Source of the DNA: Nemertoderma westbladi
Taxonomy: Eukaryota; Xenacoelomorpha; Nemertodermatida; Nemertodermatidae
Direction of reading: 5' to 3'
NCBI GenBank assembly: GCA_032718475.1
Contig: JAUCBJ010002989.1
Span: forward strand, 1 to 64,000
DNA: 64,000 nucleotides
Shown here: positions 46,046-61,000 of the stretch, in pieces
Position numbering within the stretch: position 1 is the stretch's first letter
Layout of the letters: each line of letters opens with the position of its first letter
Notes under the pieces: generated by a model
What the model was told of the DNA's origin: nothing
The model's database searches: none
Seen by the model: the letters and a program-made list of their open reading frames with translations, nothing else
Translations under genes and position numbers: made by a program

Positions 46046-49000
46046 TGGTCTGTTCAGCATCCTGTTGCAAACATCCAATAATGGTCTGTTTAGCACTCCG
46101 GTTGCAAACATCCAATAATGGTCTGTTCTGCACTCCTGTTGCAAACATCCAATAATGGTCTGTTCAGCACTCCTGTTGCAAACATCCAATAATGGTCAGT
46201 TTAGCACTCCTGTTGCAAACATCCAATAATGGTCTGTTCAGCATCCGGTTGCAAACATCCAATAATGGTCTGTTTAGCACTCCTGTTGCAAACATCCAAT
46301 AATGGTCTGTTCAGCATCCGGTTGCAAACATCCAATAATGGTCTGTTCAGCATCCGGTTGCAAACATCCAATAATGGTCTGTTCAGCACTCCGGTTGCAA
46401 ACATCCAATAATGGTCTGTTCAGCACTCCGGTTGCAAACATCCAATAATGGTCTGTTCTGCACTCCTGTTGCAAACATCCAATAATGGTCTGTTCAGCAT
46501 TCCGGATGCAAACATCCAATAATGGTCTGTTCAGCATCCGGTTGCAAACATCCAATAATGGTCTGTTCAGCACTCCGGATGCAAACATCCAATAATGGTC
46601 TGTTCAGCATCCGGTTGCAAACATCCAATAATGGTCTGTTCAGCACTCCGGTTGCAAACATCCAATAATGGTCTGTTCTGCACTCCTGTTGCAAACATCC
46701 AATAATGGTCTGTTCTGCACTCCGGTTGCAAACATCCAATAATGGTCTGTTCAGCACTCCGGATGCAAACATCCAATAATGGTCTGTTCTGCACTCCTGT
46801 TGCAAACATCCAATAATGGTCTGTTCTGCACTCCTGTTGCAAACATCCAATAATGGTCTGTTCAGCATCCGGTTGCAAACATCCAATAATGGTCTGTTTA
46901 GCACTCCTGTTGCAAACATCCAATAATGGTCTGTTCAGCATCCGGTTGCAAACATCCAATAATGGTCTGTTCAGCATCCGGTTGCAAACATCCAATAATG
47001 GTCTGTTCAGCACTCCGGTTGCAAACATCCAATAATGGTCTGTTCTGCACTCCTGTTGCAAACATCCAATAATGGTCTGTTCAGCATTCCGGATGCAAAC
47101 ATCCAATAATGGTCTGTTCAGCACTCCGGATGCAAACATCCAATAATGGTCTGTTCAGCATCCGGTTGCAAACATCCAATAATGGTCTGTTCAGCATCCG
47201 GTTGCAAACATCCAATAATGGTCTGTTCAGCATCCGGTTACAAACATCCAATAATGGTCTGTCCAGCACTCCGGTTGCAAACATTCACTAATGGTCTGTT
47301 CTGCACTCCTGTTGCAAACATCCAATAATGGTCTGTTCTGCACTCCGGTTGCAAACATCCAATAATGGTCTGTTCAGCACTCCGGATGCAAACATCCAAT
47401 AATGGTCTGTTCTGCACTCCTGTTGCAAACATCCAATAATGGTCTGTTCTGCACTCCGGTTGCAAACATCCAATAATGGTCTGTTCAGCACTCCGGTTGC
47501 AAACATCCAATAATGGTCTGTTCTGCACTCCTGTTGCAAACATCCAATAATGGTCTGTTTAGCACTCCGGTTGCAAACATCCAATAATGGTCTGTTTAGC
47601 ACTCCGGTTGCAAACATCCATTAATGGTCTGTTTAGCACTCCTGTTGCAAACATCCAATAATGGTCTGTTCAGCATCCGGTTACAAACATCCAATAATGG
47701 TCTGTTCAGCACTCCGGATGCAAACATCCAATAATGGTCTGTTCTGCACTCCTGTTGCAAACATCCAATAATGGTCTGTTCTGCACTCCGGTTGCAAACA
47801 TCCAATAATGGTCTGTTCAGCACTCCGGTTGCAAACATCCAATAATGGTCTGTTCTGCACTCCTGTTGCAAACATCCAATAATGGTCTGTTTAGCACTCC
47901 GGTTGCAAACATCCAATAATGGTCTGTTCAGCACTCCGGTTGCAAACATCCAATAATGGTCTGTTCTGCACTCCTGTTGCAAACATCCAATAATGGTCTG
48001 TTTAGCACTCCGGTTGCAAACATCCAATAATGGTCTGTTTAGCACTCCGGTTGCAAACATCCAATAATGGTCTGTTCAGCACTCCGGTTGCAAACATCCA
48101 ATAATGGTCTGTTCTACACTCCTGTTGCAAACATCCAATAATGGTCTGTTTAGCACTCCGGTTGCAAACATCCAATAATGGTCTGTTCAGCACTCCGGTT
48201 GCAAACATCCAATAATGGTCTGTTCTGCACTCCTGTTGCAAACATCCAATAATGGTCTGTTTAGCACTCCGGTTGCAAACATCCAATAATGGTCTGTTCT
48301 GCACTCCGGTTGCAAACATCCAATAATGGTCTGTTCTGCACTCCTGTTGCAAACATCCAATAATGGTCTATTCAGCACTCCGGTTGCAAACATCCAATAA
48401 TGGTCTGTTTAGCACTCCGGTTGCAAACATCCAATAATGGTCTGTTTAGCAGTCCTGTTGCAAACATCCAATAATGGTCTGTTCTGCACTCCTGTTGCAA
48501 ACATCCAATAATGGTCTGTTTAGCACTCCGGTTGCAAACATCCAATAATGGTCTGTTCAGCACTCCGGTTGCAAACATCCAATAATGGTCTGTTCTGCAC
48601 TCCTGTTGCAAACATCCAATAATGGTCTGTTTAGCACTCCGGTTGCAAACATCAAATAATGGTCTGTTCAGCACTCCGGTTGCAAACATCCAATAATGGT
48701 CTGTTCTGCACTCCTGTTGCAAACATCCAATAATGGTCTGTTTAGCACTCCGGTTGCAAACATCCAATAATGGTCTGTTTAGCACTCCTGTTGCAAACAT
48801 CCAATAATGGTCTGTTCTGCACTCCTGTTGCAAACATACAATAATGGTCTGTTTAGCACTCCGGTTGCAAACATCCAATAATGGTCTGTTTAGCACTCCT
48901 GTTGCAAACATCCAATAATGGTCTGTTCTGCACTCCTGTTGCAAACATCCAATAATGGTCTGTTTAGCACTCCGGTTGCAAACATCCAATAATGGTCTGT

Positions 49001-52000
49001 TCAGCACTCCGGTTGCAAACATCCAATAATGGTCTGTTCTGCACTCCTGTTGCAAACATCCAATAATGGTCTGTTTAGCACACCGGTTGCAAACATCCAA
49101 TAATGGTCTGTTCAGCACTCCGGATGCAAACATCCAATAATGGTCTGTTCTGCACTCCTGTTGCAAACATCCAATAATGGTATGTTCTGCACTCCGGTTG
49201 CAAACATCCAATAATGGTCTGTTCAGCACTCCGGTTGCAAACATCCAATAATGGTCTGTTCAGCACTCCGGTTGCAAACATCCAATAATGGTCTGTTCTG
49301 CACTCCTATTTTCATCCGGTTACAAACATCCAATAATGGTCTGTTCAGCACTCCTGTTGCAAACATCCAATAATGGTCTGTTCAGCATTCCGGATCCAAA
49401 CATCCAATAATGGTCTGTTCAGCACTCCGGATGCAAACATCCAATAATGGTCTGTTCAGCATCCGGTTGCAAACATCCAATAATGGTCTGTTCAGCACTC
49501 CGGTTGCAAACATCCAATAATGGTCTGTTCTGCACTCCTGTTGCAAACATCCAATAATGGTCTGTTCAGCATTCCGGATGCAAACATCCAATAATGGTCT
49601 GTTCAGCACTCCGGATGCAAACATCCAATAATGGTCTGTTCAGCATCCGGTTGCAAACATCCAATAATGGTCTGTTCAGCATCCGGTTGCAAACATCCAA
49701 TAATGGTCTGTTCAGCATCCGGTTACAAACATCCAATAATGGTCTGTCCAGCACTCCGGTTGCAAACATCCAATAATGGTCTGTTTAGCACTCCGGTTGC
49801 AAACATCAAATAATGGTCTGTTTAGCACTCCTGTTGCAAACATCCAATAATGGTCTGTTCAGCATCCGGTTACAAACATCCAATAATGGTCTGTTCAGCA
49901 CTCCGGATGCAAACATCCAATAATGGTCTGTTCTGCACTCCTGTTGCAAACATCCAATAATGGTCTGTTCTGCACTCCGGTTGCAAACATCCAATAATGG
50001 TCTGTTCAGCACTCCGGTTGCAAACATCCAATAATGGTCTGTTCAGCACTCCGGTTGCAAACATCCAATAATGGTCTGTTCTGCACTCCTGTTTCAAACA
50101 TCCAATAATGGTCTGTTTAGCACTCCGGTTGCAAACATCCAATAATGGTCTGTTCAGCACTCCGGTTGCAAACATCCAATAATGGTCTGTTCTGCACTCC
50201 TGTTGCAAACATCCAATAATGGTCTGTTTTGCACTCCGGTTGCAAACATCCAATAATGGTCTGTTTAGCACTCCGGTTGCAAACATCCAATAATGGTCTG
50301 TTTAGCACTCCTGTTGCAAACATCCAATAATGGTCTGTTCTGCACTCCGGTTGCAAACTTCCAATAATGGTCTGTTCTGCACTCCTGTTGCAAACATCCA
50401 ATAATGGTCTGTTTAGCACTCCGGTTGCAAACATCCAATAATGGTCTGTTCTGCACTCCTGTTGCAAACATCCAATAATGGTCTGTTTAGCACTCCGGTT
50501 GCAAACATCCAATAATGGTCTGTTTAGCACTCCTGTTGCAAACATCCAATAATGGTCTGTTCTGCACTCCTGTTGCAAACATCCAATAATGGTCTGTTTA
50601 GCACTCCGGTTGCAAACATCCAATAATGGTCTTTTTAGCACTCCTGTTGCAAACATCCAATAATGGTCTGTTCTGCACTCCTGTTGCAAACATCCAATAA
50701 TGGTCTGTTTAGCACTCCGGTTGCAAACATCCAATAATGGTCTGTTTAGCACTCCGGTTGCAAACATCCAATAATGGTCTGTTTAGCACTCCGGTTGCAA
50801 ACATCCAATAATGGTCTGTTTAGCACTCCTGTTGCAAACATCCAATAATGGTCTGTTCTGCACTCCTGTTGCAAACATCCAATAATGGTCTGTTTAGCAC
50901 TCCGGTTGCAAACATCCAATAATGGTCTGTTCTGCACTCCTGTTGCAAACATCCAATAATGGTCTGTTTAGCACTCCGGTTGCAAACATCCAATAATGGT
51001 CTGTTTAGCACTCCGGTTGCAAACATCCAGTAATGGTCTGTTTAGCACTCCGGTTGCAAACATCCAATAATGGTCTGTTTAGCACTCCTGTTGCAAACAT
51101 CCAATAATGGTCTGTTCTGCACTCCTGTTGCAAACATCCAATAATGGTCTGTTTAGCACTCCGGTTGCAAACATCCAATAATGGTCTGTTTAGCACTCCG
51201 GTTGCAAACATCCAATAATGGTCTGTTTAGCACTCCGGTTGCAAACATCCAGTAATGGTCTGTTTAGCACTCCGGTTGCAAACATCCAATAATGGTCTGT
51301 TTAGCACTCCTGTTGCAAACATCCAATAATGGTCTGTTCAGCACTCCGGTTGCAAACATCCAATAATGGTCTGTTTAGCACTCCGGTTGCAAACATCCAA
51401 TAATGGTCTGTTCAGCACTCCGGTTGCAATTATCCACTAATGGTCTGTTCAGCACTCCGGATGCAAACATCCAATAATGGTCTATTCAGCATCCGGTTAC
51501 AAACATCCAATAATGGTCTGTTCTGCACTCCTATTTTCATCCGGTTACAAACATCCAATAATGGTCTGTTCAGCACTCCGGATGCAAACATCCAATAATG
51601 GTCTGTTCAGCACTCTTGTTGCAAACATCCAATAATGGTCTGTTCTGGATCCGGTTGCAAACATCCAATAATGGTCTGTTCTGGATCCGGTTGCAAACAT
51701 CCAATAATGGTCTGTTCAGCACTCCGGATGCAAACATTCAATAATGGTCTGTTCTGCACTCCTGTTGCAAACATCCAATAATGGTCTGTTTAGCACTCCT
51801 GTTGCAAACATCCAATAATGGTCTGTTCAGCATCCGGTTGCAAACATCCAATAATGGTCTGTTCAGCACTCCGGATGCAAACATCCAATAATGGTCTGTT
51901 CTGCACTCCGGATTCAAACATCCAATAATGGTCTGTTCTGCACTCCTGTTGTAAACATCCAATAATGGTCTGTTTAGCACTCCTGTTGCAAACATCCAAT

Positions 52001-55000
52001 AATGGTCTGTTCAGATTCCGGTTGCAAACATCCAATAATGGTCTGTTCAGCACTCCGGATGCAAACATCCAATAATGGTCTGTTCAGCACTCCGGATGCA
52101 AACATCCAATAATGGTCTGTTCAGCACTCGCGTTGCAAACATCCACTAATGGTCTGTTCTGGATCCGGTTGCAAACATCCAATAATGGTCTGTTCAGCAC
52201 TCCGGATGCAAACATCCAATAATGGTCTGTTCTGCACTCCTGTTGCAAACATCCAATAATGGTCTGTTTAGCACTCCTGTTGCAAACATCCAATAATGGT
52301 CTGTTCAGCATCCGGTTACAAACATCCAATAATGGTCTGTTCTGCACTCCTGTTGCAAACATCCAATAATGGTCTGCTTAGCACTCCTGTTGCAAACATC
52401 CAATAATGATCTGTTCTGCACTCCTGTTGCAAACATCCAATAATGGTCTGTTTAGCACTCCTGTTGCAAACATCCAATAATGGTCTGTTCAGCATCCGGT
52501 TGCAAACATCCAATAATGGTCTGTTCAGCATCCGGTTGCAAACATCCAATAATGGTCTGTTCTGCACTCCTGTTGCAAACATCCAATAATGGTCTGTTTA
52601 GCACTCCGGTTGCAAACATCCAATAATGGTCTGTTTAGCACTCCTGTTGCAAACATCCAATAATGGTCTGTTCTGCACTCCTGTTGCAAACATCCAATAA
52701 TGGTCTGTTTAGCACACCGGTTGCAAACATCCAATAATGGTCTTTTTAGCACTCCTGTTGCAAACATCCAATAATGGTCTGTTCTGCACTCCTGTTGCAA
52801 ACATCCAATAATGGTCTGTTTAGCACTCCGGTTGCAAACATCCAATAATGGTCTGTTTAGCACTCCGGTTGCAAGCATCCAATAATGGTCTGTTTAGCAC
52901 TCCGGTTGCAAACATCCAATAATGGTCTGTTTAGCACTCCTGTTGCAAACATCCAATAATGGTCTGTTCTGCACTCCTGTTGCAAACATCCAATAATGGT
53001 CTGTTTAGCACTCCGGTTGCAAACATCCAATAATGGTCTGTTCTGCACTCCTGTTGCAAACATCCAATAATGGTCTGTTTAGCACTCCGGTTGCAAACAT
53101 CCAATAATGGTCTGTTTAGCACTCCGGTTGCAAACATCCAATAATGGTCTGTTTAGCACTCCTGTTGCAAACATCCAATAATGGTCTGTTCAGCATCCGG
53201 TTGCAAACATCCAATAATGGTCTGTTCAGCACTCCGGATGCAAACATCCAATAATGGTCTGTTCTGCACTCCGGATTCAAACATCCAATAATGGTCTGTT
53301 CTGCACTCCTGTTGTAAACATCCAATAATGGTCTGTTTAGCACTCCTGTTGCAAACATCCAATAATGGTCTGTTCAGATTCCGGTTGCAAACATCCAATA
53401 ATGGTCTGTTCAGCACTCCGGATGCAAACATCCAATAATGGTCTGTTCTGCACTCCTGTTGCAAACATCCAATAATGGTCTGTTTAGCACTCCTGTTGCA
53501 AACATCCAATAATGGTCTGTTCAGCATCCGGTTACAAACATCCAATAATGGTCTGTTCTGCACTCCTGTTGCAAACATCCAATAATGGTCTACTTAGCAC
53601 TCCTGTTGCAAACATCCAATAATGGTCTGTTCTGCACTCCTGTTGCAAACATCCAATAATGGTCTGTTTAGCACTCCTGTTGCAAACATCCAATAATGGT
53701 CGGTTCAGCATCCGGTTGCAAACATCCAATAATGGTCTGTTCAGCATCCGGTTGCAAACATCCAATAATGGTATGTTCTGCACTCCTGTTGCAAACATCC
53801 AATAATGGTCTGTTTAGCACTCCGGTTGCAAACATCCAATAATGGTCTGTTTAGCACTCCTGTTGCAAACATCCAATAATGGTCTGTTCTGCACTCCTGT
53901 TGCAAACATCCAATAATGGTCTGTTTAGCACACCGGTTGCAAACATCCAATAATGGTCTTTTTAGCACTCCTGTTGCAAACATCCAATAATGGTCTGTTC
54001 TGCACTCCTGTTGCAAACATCCAATAATGGTCTGTTTAGCACTCCGGTTGCAAACATCCAATAATGGTCTGTTTAGCACTCCGGTTGCAAGCATCCAATA
54101 ATGGTCTGTTTAGCACTCCGGTTGCAAACATCCAATAATGGTCTGTTTAGCACTCCTGTTGCAAACATCCAATAATGGTCTGTTCTGCACTCCTGTTGCA
54201 AACATCCAATAATGGTCTGTTTAGCACTCCGGTTGCAAACATCCAATAATGGTCTGTTCTGCACTCCTGTTGCAAACATCCAATAATGGTCTGTTTAGCA
54301 CTCCGGTTGCAAACATCCAATAATGGTCTGTTTAGCACTCCGGTTGCAAACATCCAATAATGGTATGTTTAGCACTCCGGTTGCAAACATCCAATAATGG
54401 TCTGTTTAGCACTCCTGTTGCAAACATCCAATAATGGTCTGTTCTGCACTCCTGTTGCAAACATCCAATAATGGTCTGTTCTGCACTCCTGTTGCAAACA
54501 TCCAATAATGGTCTGCTTAGCACTCCTGTTGCAAACATCCAATAATGGTCTGTTCTGCACTCCTGTTGCAAACATCCAATAATGGTCTGTTTAGCACTCC
54601 TGTTGCAAACATCCAATAATGGTCGGTTCAGCATCCGGTTGCAAACATCCAATAATGGTCTGTTCAGCATCCGGTTGCAAACATCCAATAATGGTATGTT
54701 CTGCACTCCTGTTGCAAACATCCAATAATGGTCTGTTTAGCACTCCGGTTGCAAACATCCAATAATGGTCTGTTTAGCACTCCTGTTGCAAACATCCAAT
54801 AATGGTCTGTTCTGCACTCCTGTTGCAAACATCCAATAATGGTCTGTTTAGCACACCGGTTGCAAACATCCAATAATGGTCTTTTTAGCACTCCTGTTGC
54901 AAACATCCAATAATGGTCTGTTCTGCACTCCTGTTGCAAACATCCAATAATGGTCTGTTTAGCACTCCGGTTGCAAACATCCAATAATGGTCTGTTTAGC

Positions 55001-58000
55001 ACTCCGGTTGCAAGCATCCAATAATGGTCTGTTTAGCACTCCGGTTGCAAACATCCAATAATGGTCTGTTTAGCACTCCTGTTGCAAACATCCAATAATG
55101 GTCTGTTCTGCACTCCTGTTGCAAACATCCAATAATGGTCTGTTTAGCACTCCGGTTGCAAACATCCAATAATGGTCTGTTCTGCACTCCTGTTGCAAAC
55201 ATCCAATAATGGTCTGTTTAGCACTCCGGTTGCAAACATCCAATAATGGTCTGTTTAGCACTCCGGTTGCAAACATCCAATAATGGTCTGTTTAGCACTC
55301 CGGTTGCAAACATCCAATAATGGTCTGTTTAGCACTCCTGTTGCAAACATCCAATAATGGTCTGTTCTGCACTCCTGTTGCAAACATCCAATAATGGTCT
55401 GTTTAGCACTCCGGTTGCAAACATCCAATAATGGTCTGTTTAGCACTCCGGTTGCAAACATCCAATAATGGTCTGTTCAGCACTCCGGTTGCAAACATCC
55501 ACTAATGGTCTGTTCAGCACTCCGGATGCAAACATCCAATAATGGTCTATTCAGCATCCGGTTACAAACATCCAATAATGGTCTGTTCTGCACTCCTATT
55601 TTCATCCGGTTACAAACATCCAATAATGGTCTGTTCAGCACTCCGGATGCAAACATCCAATAATGGTCTGTTCAGCACTCTTGTTGCAAACATCCAATAA
55701 TGGTCTGTTCTGGATCCGGTTGCAAACATCCAATAATGGTCTGTTCAGCACTCCGGATGCAAACATTCAATAATGGTCTGTTCTGCACCCCTGTTGCAAA
55801 CATCCAATAATGGTCTGTTTAGCACTCCTGTTGCAAACATCCAATAATGGTCTGTTCAGCATCCGGTTGCAAACATCCAATAATGGTCTGTTCAGCACTC
55901 CGGATGCAAACATCCAATAATGGTCTGTTCTGCACTCCGGATTCAAACATCCAATAATGGTCTGTTCTGCACTCCTGTTGTAAACATCCAATAATGGTCT
56001 GTTTAGCACTCCTGTTGCAAACATCCAATAATGGTCTGTTTAGCACTCCTGTTGCAAACATCCAATAATGGTCTGTTCAGCACTCCGGATGCAAACATCC
56101 AATAATGGTCTGTTCAGCACTCCGGATGCAAACATCCAATAATGGTCTGTTCAGCACTCGCGTTGCAAACATCCACTAATGGTCTGTTCTGGATCCGGTT
56201 GCAAACATCCAATAATGGTCTGTTCAGCACTCCGGATGCAAACATCCAATAATGGTCTGTTCAGCACTCCGGATGCAAACATCCAATAATGGTCTGTTCA
56301 GCACTCGCGTTGCAAACATCCACTAATGGTCTGTTCTGGATCCGGTTGCAAACATCCAATAATGGTCTGTTCAGCACTCCGGATGCAAACATCCAATAAT
56401 GGTCTGTTCTGCACTCCTGTTGCAAACATCCAATAATGGTCTGTTTAGCACTCCTGTTGCAAACATCCAATAATGGTCTGTTCAGCATCCGGTTACAAAC
56501 ATCCAATAATGGTCTGTTCTGCACTCCTGTTGCAAACATCCAATAATGGTCTGCTTAGCACTCCTGTTGCAAACATCCAATAATGGTCTGTTCTGCACTC
56601 CTGTTGCAAACATCCAATAGTGGTCTGTTTAGCACTCCTGTTGCAAACATCCAATAATGGTCTGTTCAGCATCCGGTTGCAAACATCCAATAATGGTCTG
56701 TTCAGCATCCGGTTGCAAACATCCAATAATGGTCTGTTCTGCACTCCTGTTGCAAACATCCAATAATGGTCTGTTTAGCACTCCTGTTGCAAACATCCAA
56801 TAATGGTCTGTTCAGCATCCGGTTGCAAACATCCAATAATGGTCTGTTCAGCATCCGGTTGCAAACATCCAATAATGGTCTGTTCTGCACTCCTGTTGCA
56901 AACATCCAATAATGGTCTGTTCTGCACTCCTGTTGCAAACATCCAATAATGGTCTGTTCTGCACTCCTGTTGCAAACATCCAATAATGGTCTGTTCAGCA
57001 TCCGGTTGCAAACATCCAATAATGGTCTGTTCTGCACTCCGGTTGCAAACATCCAATAATGGTCTGTTCAGCATTCCGGATGCAAACATCCAATAATGGT
57101 CTGTTCAGCATTCCGGATGCAAACATCCAATAATGGTCTGTTCAGCATCCGGTTGCAAACATCCAATAATGGTCTGTTCAGCATCCGGTTGCAAACATCC
57201 AATAATGGTCTGTTCAGCATTCCGGATGCAAACATCCAATAATGGTCTGTTCAGCACTCCGGATGCAAACATCCAATAATGGTCTGTTCAGCATCCGGTT
57301 GCAAACATCCAATAATGGTCTGTTCAGCATCCGGTTGCAAACATCCAATAATGGTCTGTTCAGCATCCGGTTACAAACATCCAATAATGGTCTGTTCAGC
57401 ATTCCGGTTGCAAACATCCACTAATGGTCTGTTCTGGATCCGGTTGCAAACATCCAATAATGGTCTGTTCAGCATCCGGTTGCAAACATCCAATAATGGT
57501 CTGTTCAGCACTCCGGATGCAAACATCCAATAATGGTCTGTTCTGCACTCCTGTTGCAAACATCCAATAATGATCTGTTCTGCACTCCGGTTGCAAACAT
57601 CCAATAATGGTCTGTTCAGCACTCCGGTTGCAAACATCCAATAATCGTCTGTTCTGCACTCCTGTTGCAAATATCCAATAATGGTCTGTTTAGCACTCCG
57701 GTTGCAAACATCCAATAATGGTCTGTTTAGCACTCCGGTTGCAAACATCCAATAATGGTCTGTTTAGCACTCCTGTTGCAAACATCCAATAATGGTCTGT
57801 TCAGCATCCGGTTACAAACATCCAATAATGGTCTGTTCTGCACTCCTGTTGCAAACATCCAATAATGGTCTGTTTAGCACTCCTGTTGCAAACATCCAAT
57901 AATGGTCTGTTCTGCACTCCTGTTGCAAACATCCAATAATGGTCTGTTTAGCACTCCGGTTGCAAACATCCAATAATGGTCTGTTTAGCACTCCGGTTGC

Positions 58001-61000
58001 AAACATCCAATAATGGTCTGTTTAGCACTCCGGTTGCAAACATCCAATAATGGTCTGTTTAGCACTCCTGTTGCAAACATCCAATAATGGTCTGTTCTGC
58101 ACTCCTGTTGCAAACATCCAATAATGGTCTGTTTAGCACTCCGGTTGCAAACATCCAATAATGGTCTGTTTAGCACTCCGGTTGCAAACATCCAATAATG
58201 GTCTGTTCAGCACTCCGGTTGCAAACATCCACTAATGGTCTGTTCAGCACTCCGGATGCAAACATCCAATAATGGTCTATTCAGCATCCGGTTACAAACA
58301 TCCAATAATGGTCTGTTCTGCACTCCTATTTTCATCCGGTTACAAACATCCAATAATGGTCTGTTCAGCACTCCGGATGCAAACATCCAATAATGGTCTG
58401 TTCAGCACTCTTGTTGCAAACATCCAATAATGGTCTGTTCTGGATCCGGTTGCAAACATCCAATAATGGTCTGTTCAGCACTCCGGATGCAAACATTCAA
58501 TAATGGTCTGTTCTGCACCCCTGTTGCAAACATCCAATAATGGTCTGTTTAGCACTCCTGTTGCAAACATCCAATAATGGTCTGTTCAGCATCCGGTTGC
58601 AAACATCCAATAATGGTCTGTTCAGCACTCCGGATGCAAACATCCAATAATGGTCTGTTCTGCACTCCGGATTCAAACATCCAATAATGGTCTGTTCTGC
58701 ACTCCTGTTGTAAACATCCAATAATGGTCTGTTTAGCACTCCTGTTGCAAACATCCAATAATGGTCTGTTCAGATTCCGGTTGCAAACATCCAATAATGG
58801 TCTGTTCAGCACTCCGGATGCAAACATCCAATAATGGTCTGTTCAGCACTCCGGATGCAAACATCCAATAATGGTCTGTTCAGCACTCGCGTTGCAAACA
58901 TCCACTAATGGTCTGTTCTGGATCCGGTTGCAAACATCCAATAATGGTCTGTTCAGCACTCCGGATGCAAACATCCAATAATGGTCTGTTCTGCACTCCT
59001 GTTGCAAACATCCAATAATGGTCTGTTTAGCACTCCTGTTGCAAACATCCAATAATGGTCTGTTCAGCATCCGGTTACAAACATCCAATAATGGTCTGTT
59101 CTGCACTCCTGTTGCAAACATCCAATAATGGTCTGCTTAGCACTCCTGTTGCAAACATCCAATAATGGTCTGTTCTGCACTCCTGTTGCAAACATCCAAT
59201 AGTGGTCTGTTTAGCACTCCTGTTGCAAACATCCAATAATGGTCTGTTCAGCATCCGGTTGCAAACATCCAATAATGGTCTGTTCAGCATCCGGTTGCAA
59301 ACATCCAATAATGGTCTGTTCTGCACTCCTGTTGCAAACATCCAATAATGGTCTGTTTAGCACTCCTGTTGCAAACATCCAATAATGGTCTGTTCAGCAT
59401 CCGGTTGCAAACATCCAATAATGGTCTGTTCAGCATCCGGTTGCAAACATCCAATAATGGTCTGTTCTGCACTCCTGTTGCAAACATCCAATAATGGTCT
59501 GTTCTGCACTCCTGTTGCAAACATCCAATAATGGTCTGTTCTGCACTCCTGTTGCAAACATCCAATAATGGTCTGTTCAGCATCCGGTTGCAAACATCCA
59601 ATAATGGTCTGTTCTGCACTCCGGTTGCAAACATCCAATAATGGTCTGTTCAGCATTCCGGATGCAAACATCCAATAATGGTCTGTTCAGCATTCCGGAT
59701 GCAAACATCCAATAATGGTCTGTTCAGCATCCGGTTGCAAACATCCAATAATGGTCTGTTCAGCATCCGGTTGCAAACATCCAATAATGGTCTGTTCAGC
59801 ATTCCGGATGCAAACATCCAATAATGGTCTGTTCAGCACTCCGGATGCAAACATCCAATAATGGTCTGTTCAGCATCCGGTTGCAAACATCCAATAATGG
59901 TCTGTTCAGCATCCGGTTGCAAACATCCAATAATGGTCTGTTCAGCATCCGGTTACAAACATCCAATAATGGTCTGTTCAGCATTCCGGTTGCAAACATC
60001 CACTAATGGTCTGTTCTGGATCCGGTTGCAAACATCCAATAATGGTCTGTTCAGCATCCGGTTGCAAACATCCAATAATGGTCTGTTCAGCACTCCGGAT
60101 GCAAACATCCAATAATGGTCTGTTCTGCACTCCTGTTGCAAACATCCAATAATGATCTGTTCTGCACTCCGGTTGCAAACATCCAATAATGGTCTGTTCA
60201 GCACTCCGGTTGCAAACATCCAATAATCGTCTGTTCTGCACTCCTGTTGCAAATATCCAATAATGGTCTGTTTAGCACTCCGGTTGCAAACATCCAATAA
60301 TGGTCTGTTTAGCACTCCGGTTGCAAACATCCAATAATGGTCTGTTTAGCACTCCTGTTGCAAACATCCAATAATGGTCTGTTCAGCATCCGGTTACAAA
60401 CATCCAATAATGGTCTGTTCAGCACTCCGGATGCAAACATCCAATAATGGTCTGTTCAGCATCCGGTTGCAAACATCCAATAATGGTCTGTTCAGCATCC
60501 GGTTACAAACATCCAATAATGGTCTGTTCTGCACTCCTATTTTCATCCGGTTACAAACATCCAATAATGGTCTGTTCAGCATCCGGTTGCAAACATCCAA
60601 TAATGGTCTGTTCAGCACTCCGGATGCAAACATCCAATAATGGTCTGTTCAGCACTCTTGTTGCAAACATCCAATAATGGTCTGTTCTGGATCCGGTTGC
60701 AAACATCCAATAATGGTCTGTTCAGCACTCCGGATGCAAACATCCAATAATGGTCTGTTCTGCACTCCTGTTGCAAACATCCAATAATGGTCTGTTTAGC
60801 ACTCCTGTTGCAAACATCCAATAATGGTCTGTTCAGCATCCGGTTGCAAACATCCAATAATGGTCTGTTCAGCACTCCGATGCAAACATCCAATAATGGT
60901 CTGTTCTCCACTCCGGATGCAAACATCCAATAATGGTCTGTTCTGCACTCCGGATGCAAACATCCAATAATGGTCTGTTCTGCACTCCTGTTGTAAACAT

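Noticed and set aside
45959-46189. Active reverse transcriptase at the satellite edge
   Set aside because: Only about 25 residues of RT remain before the tandem repeats begin.
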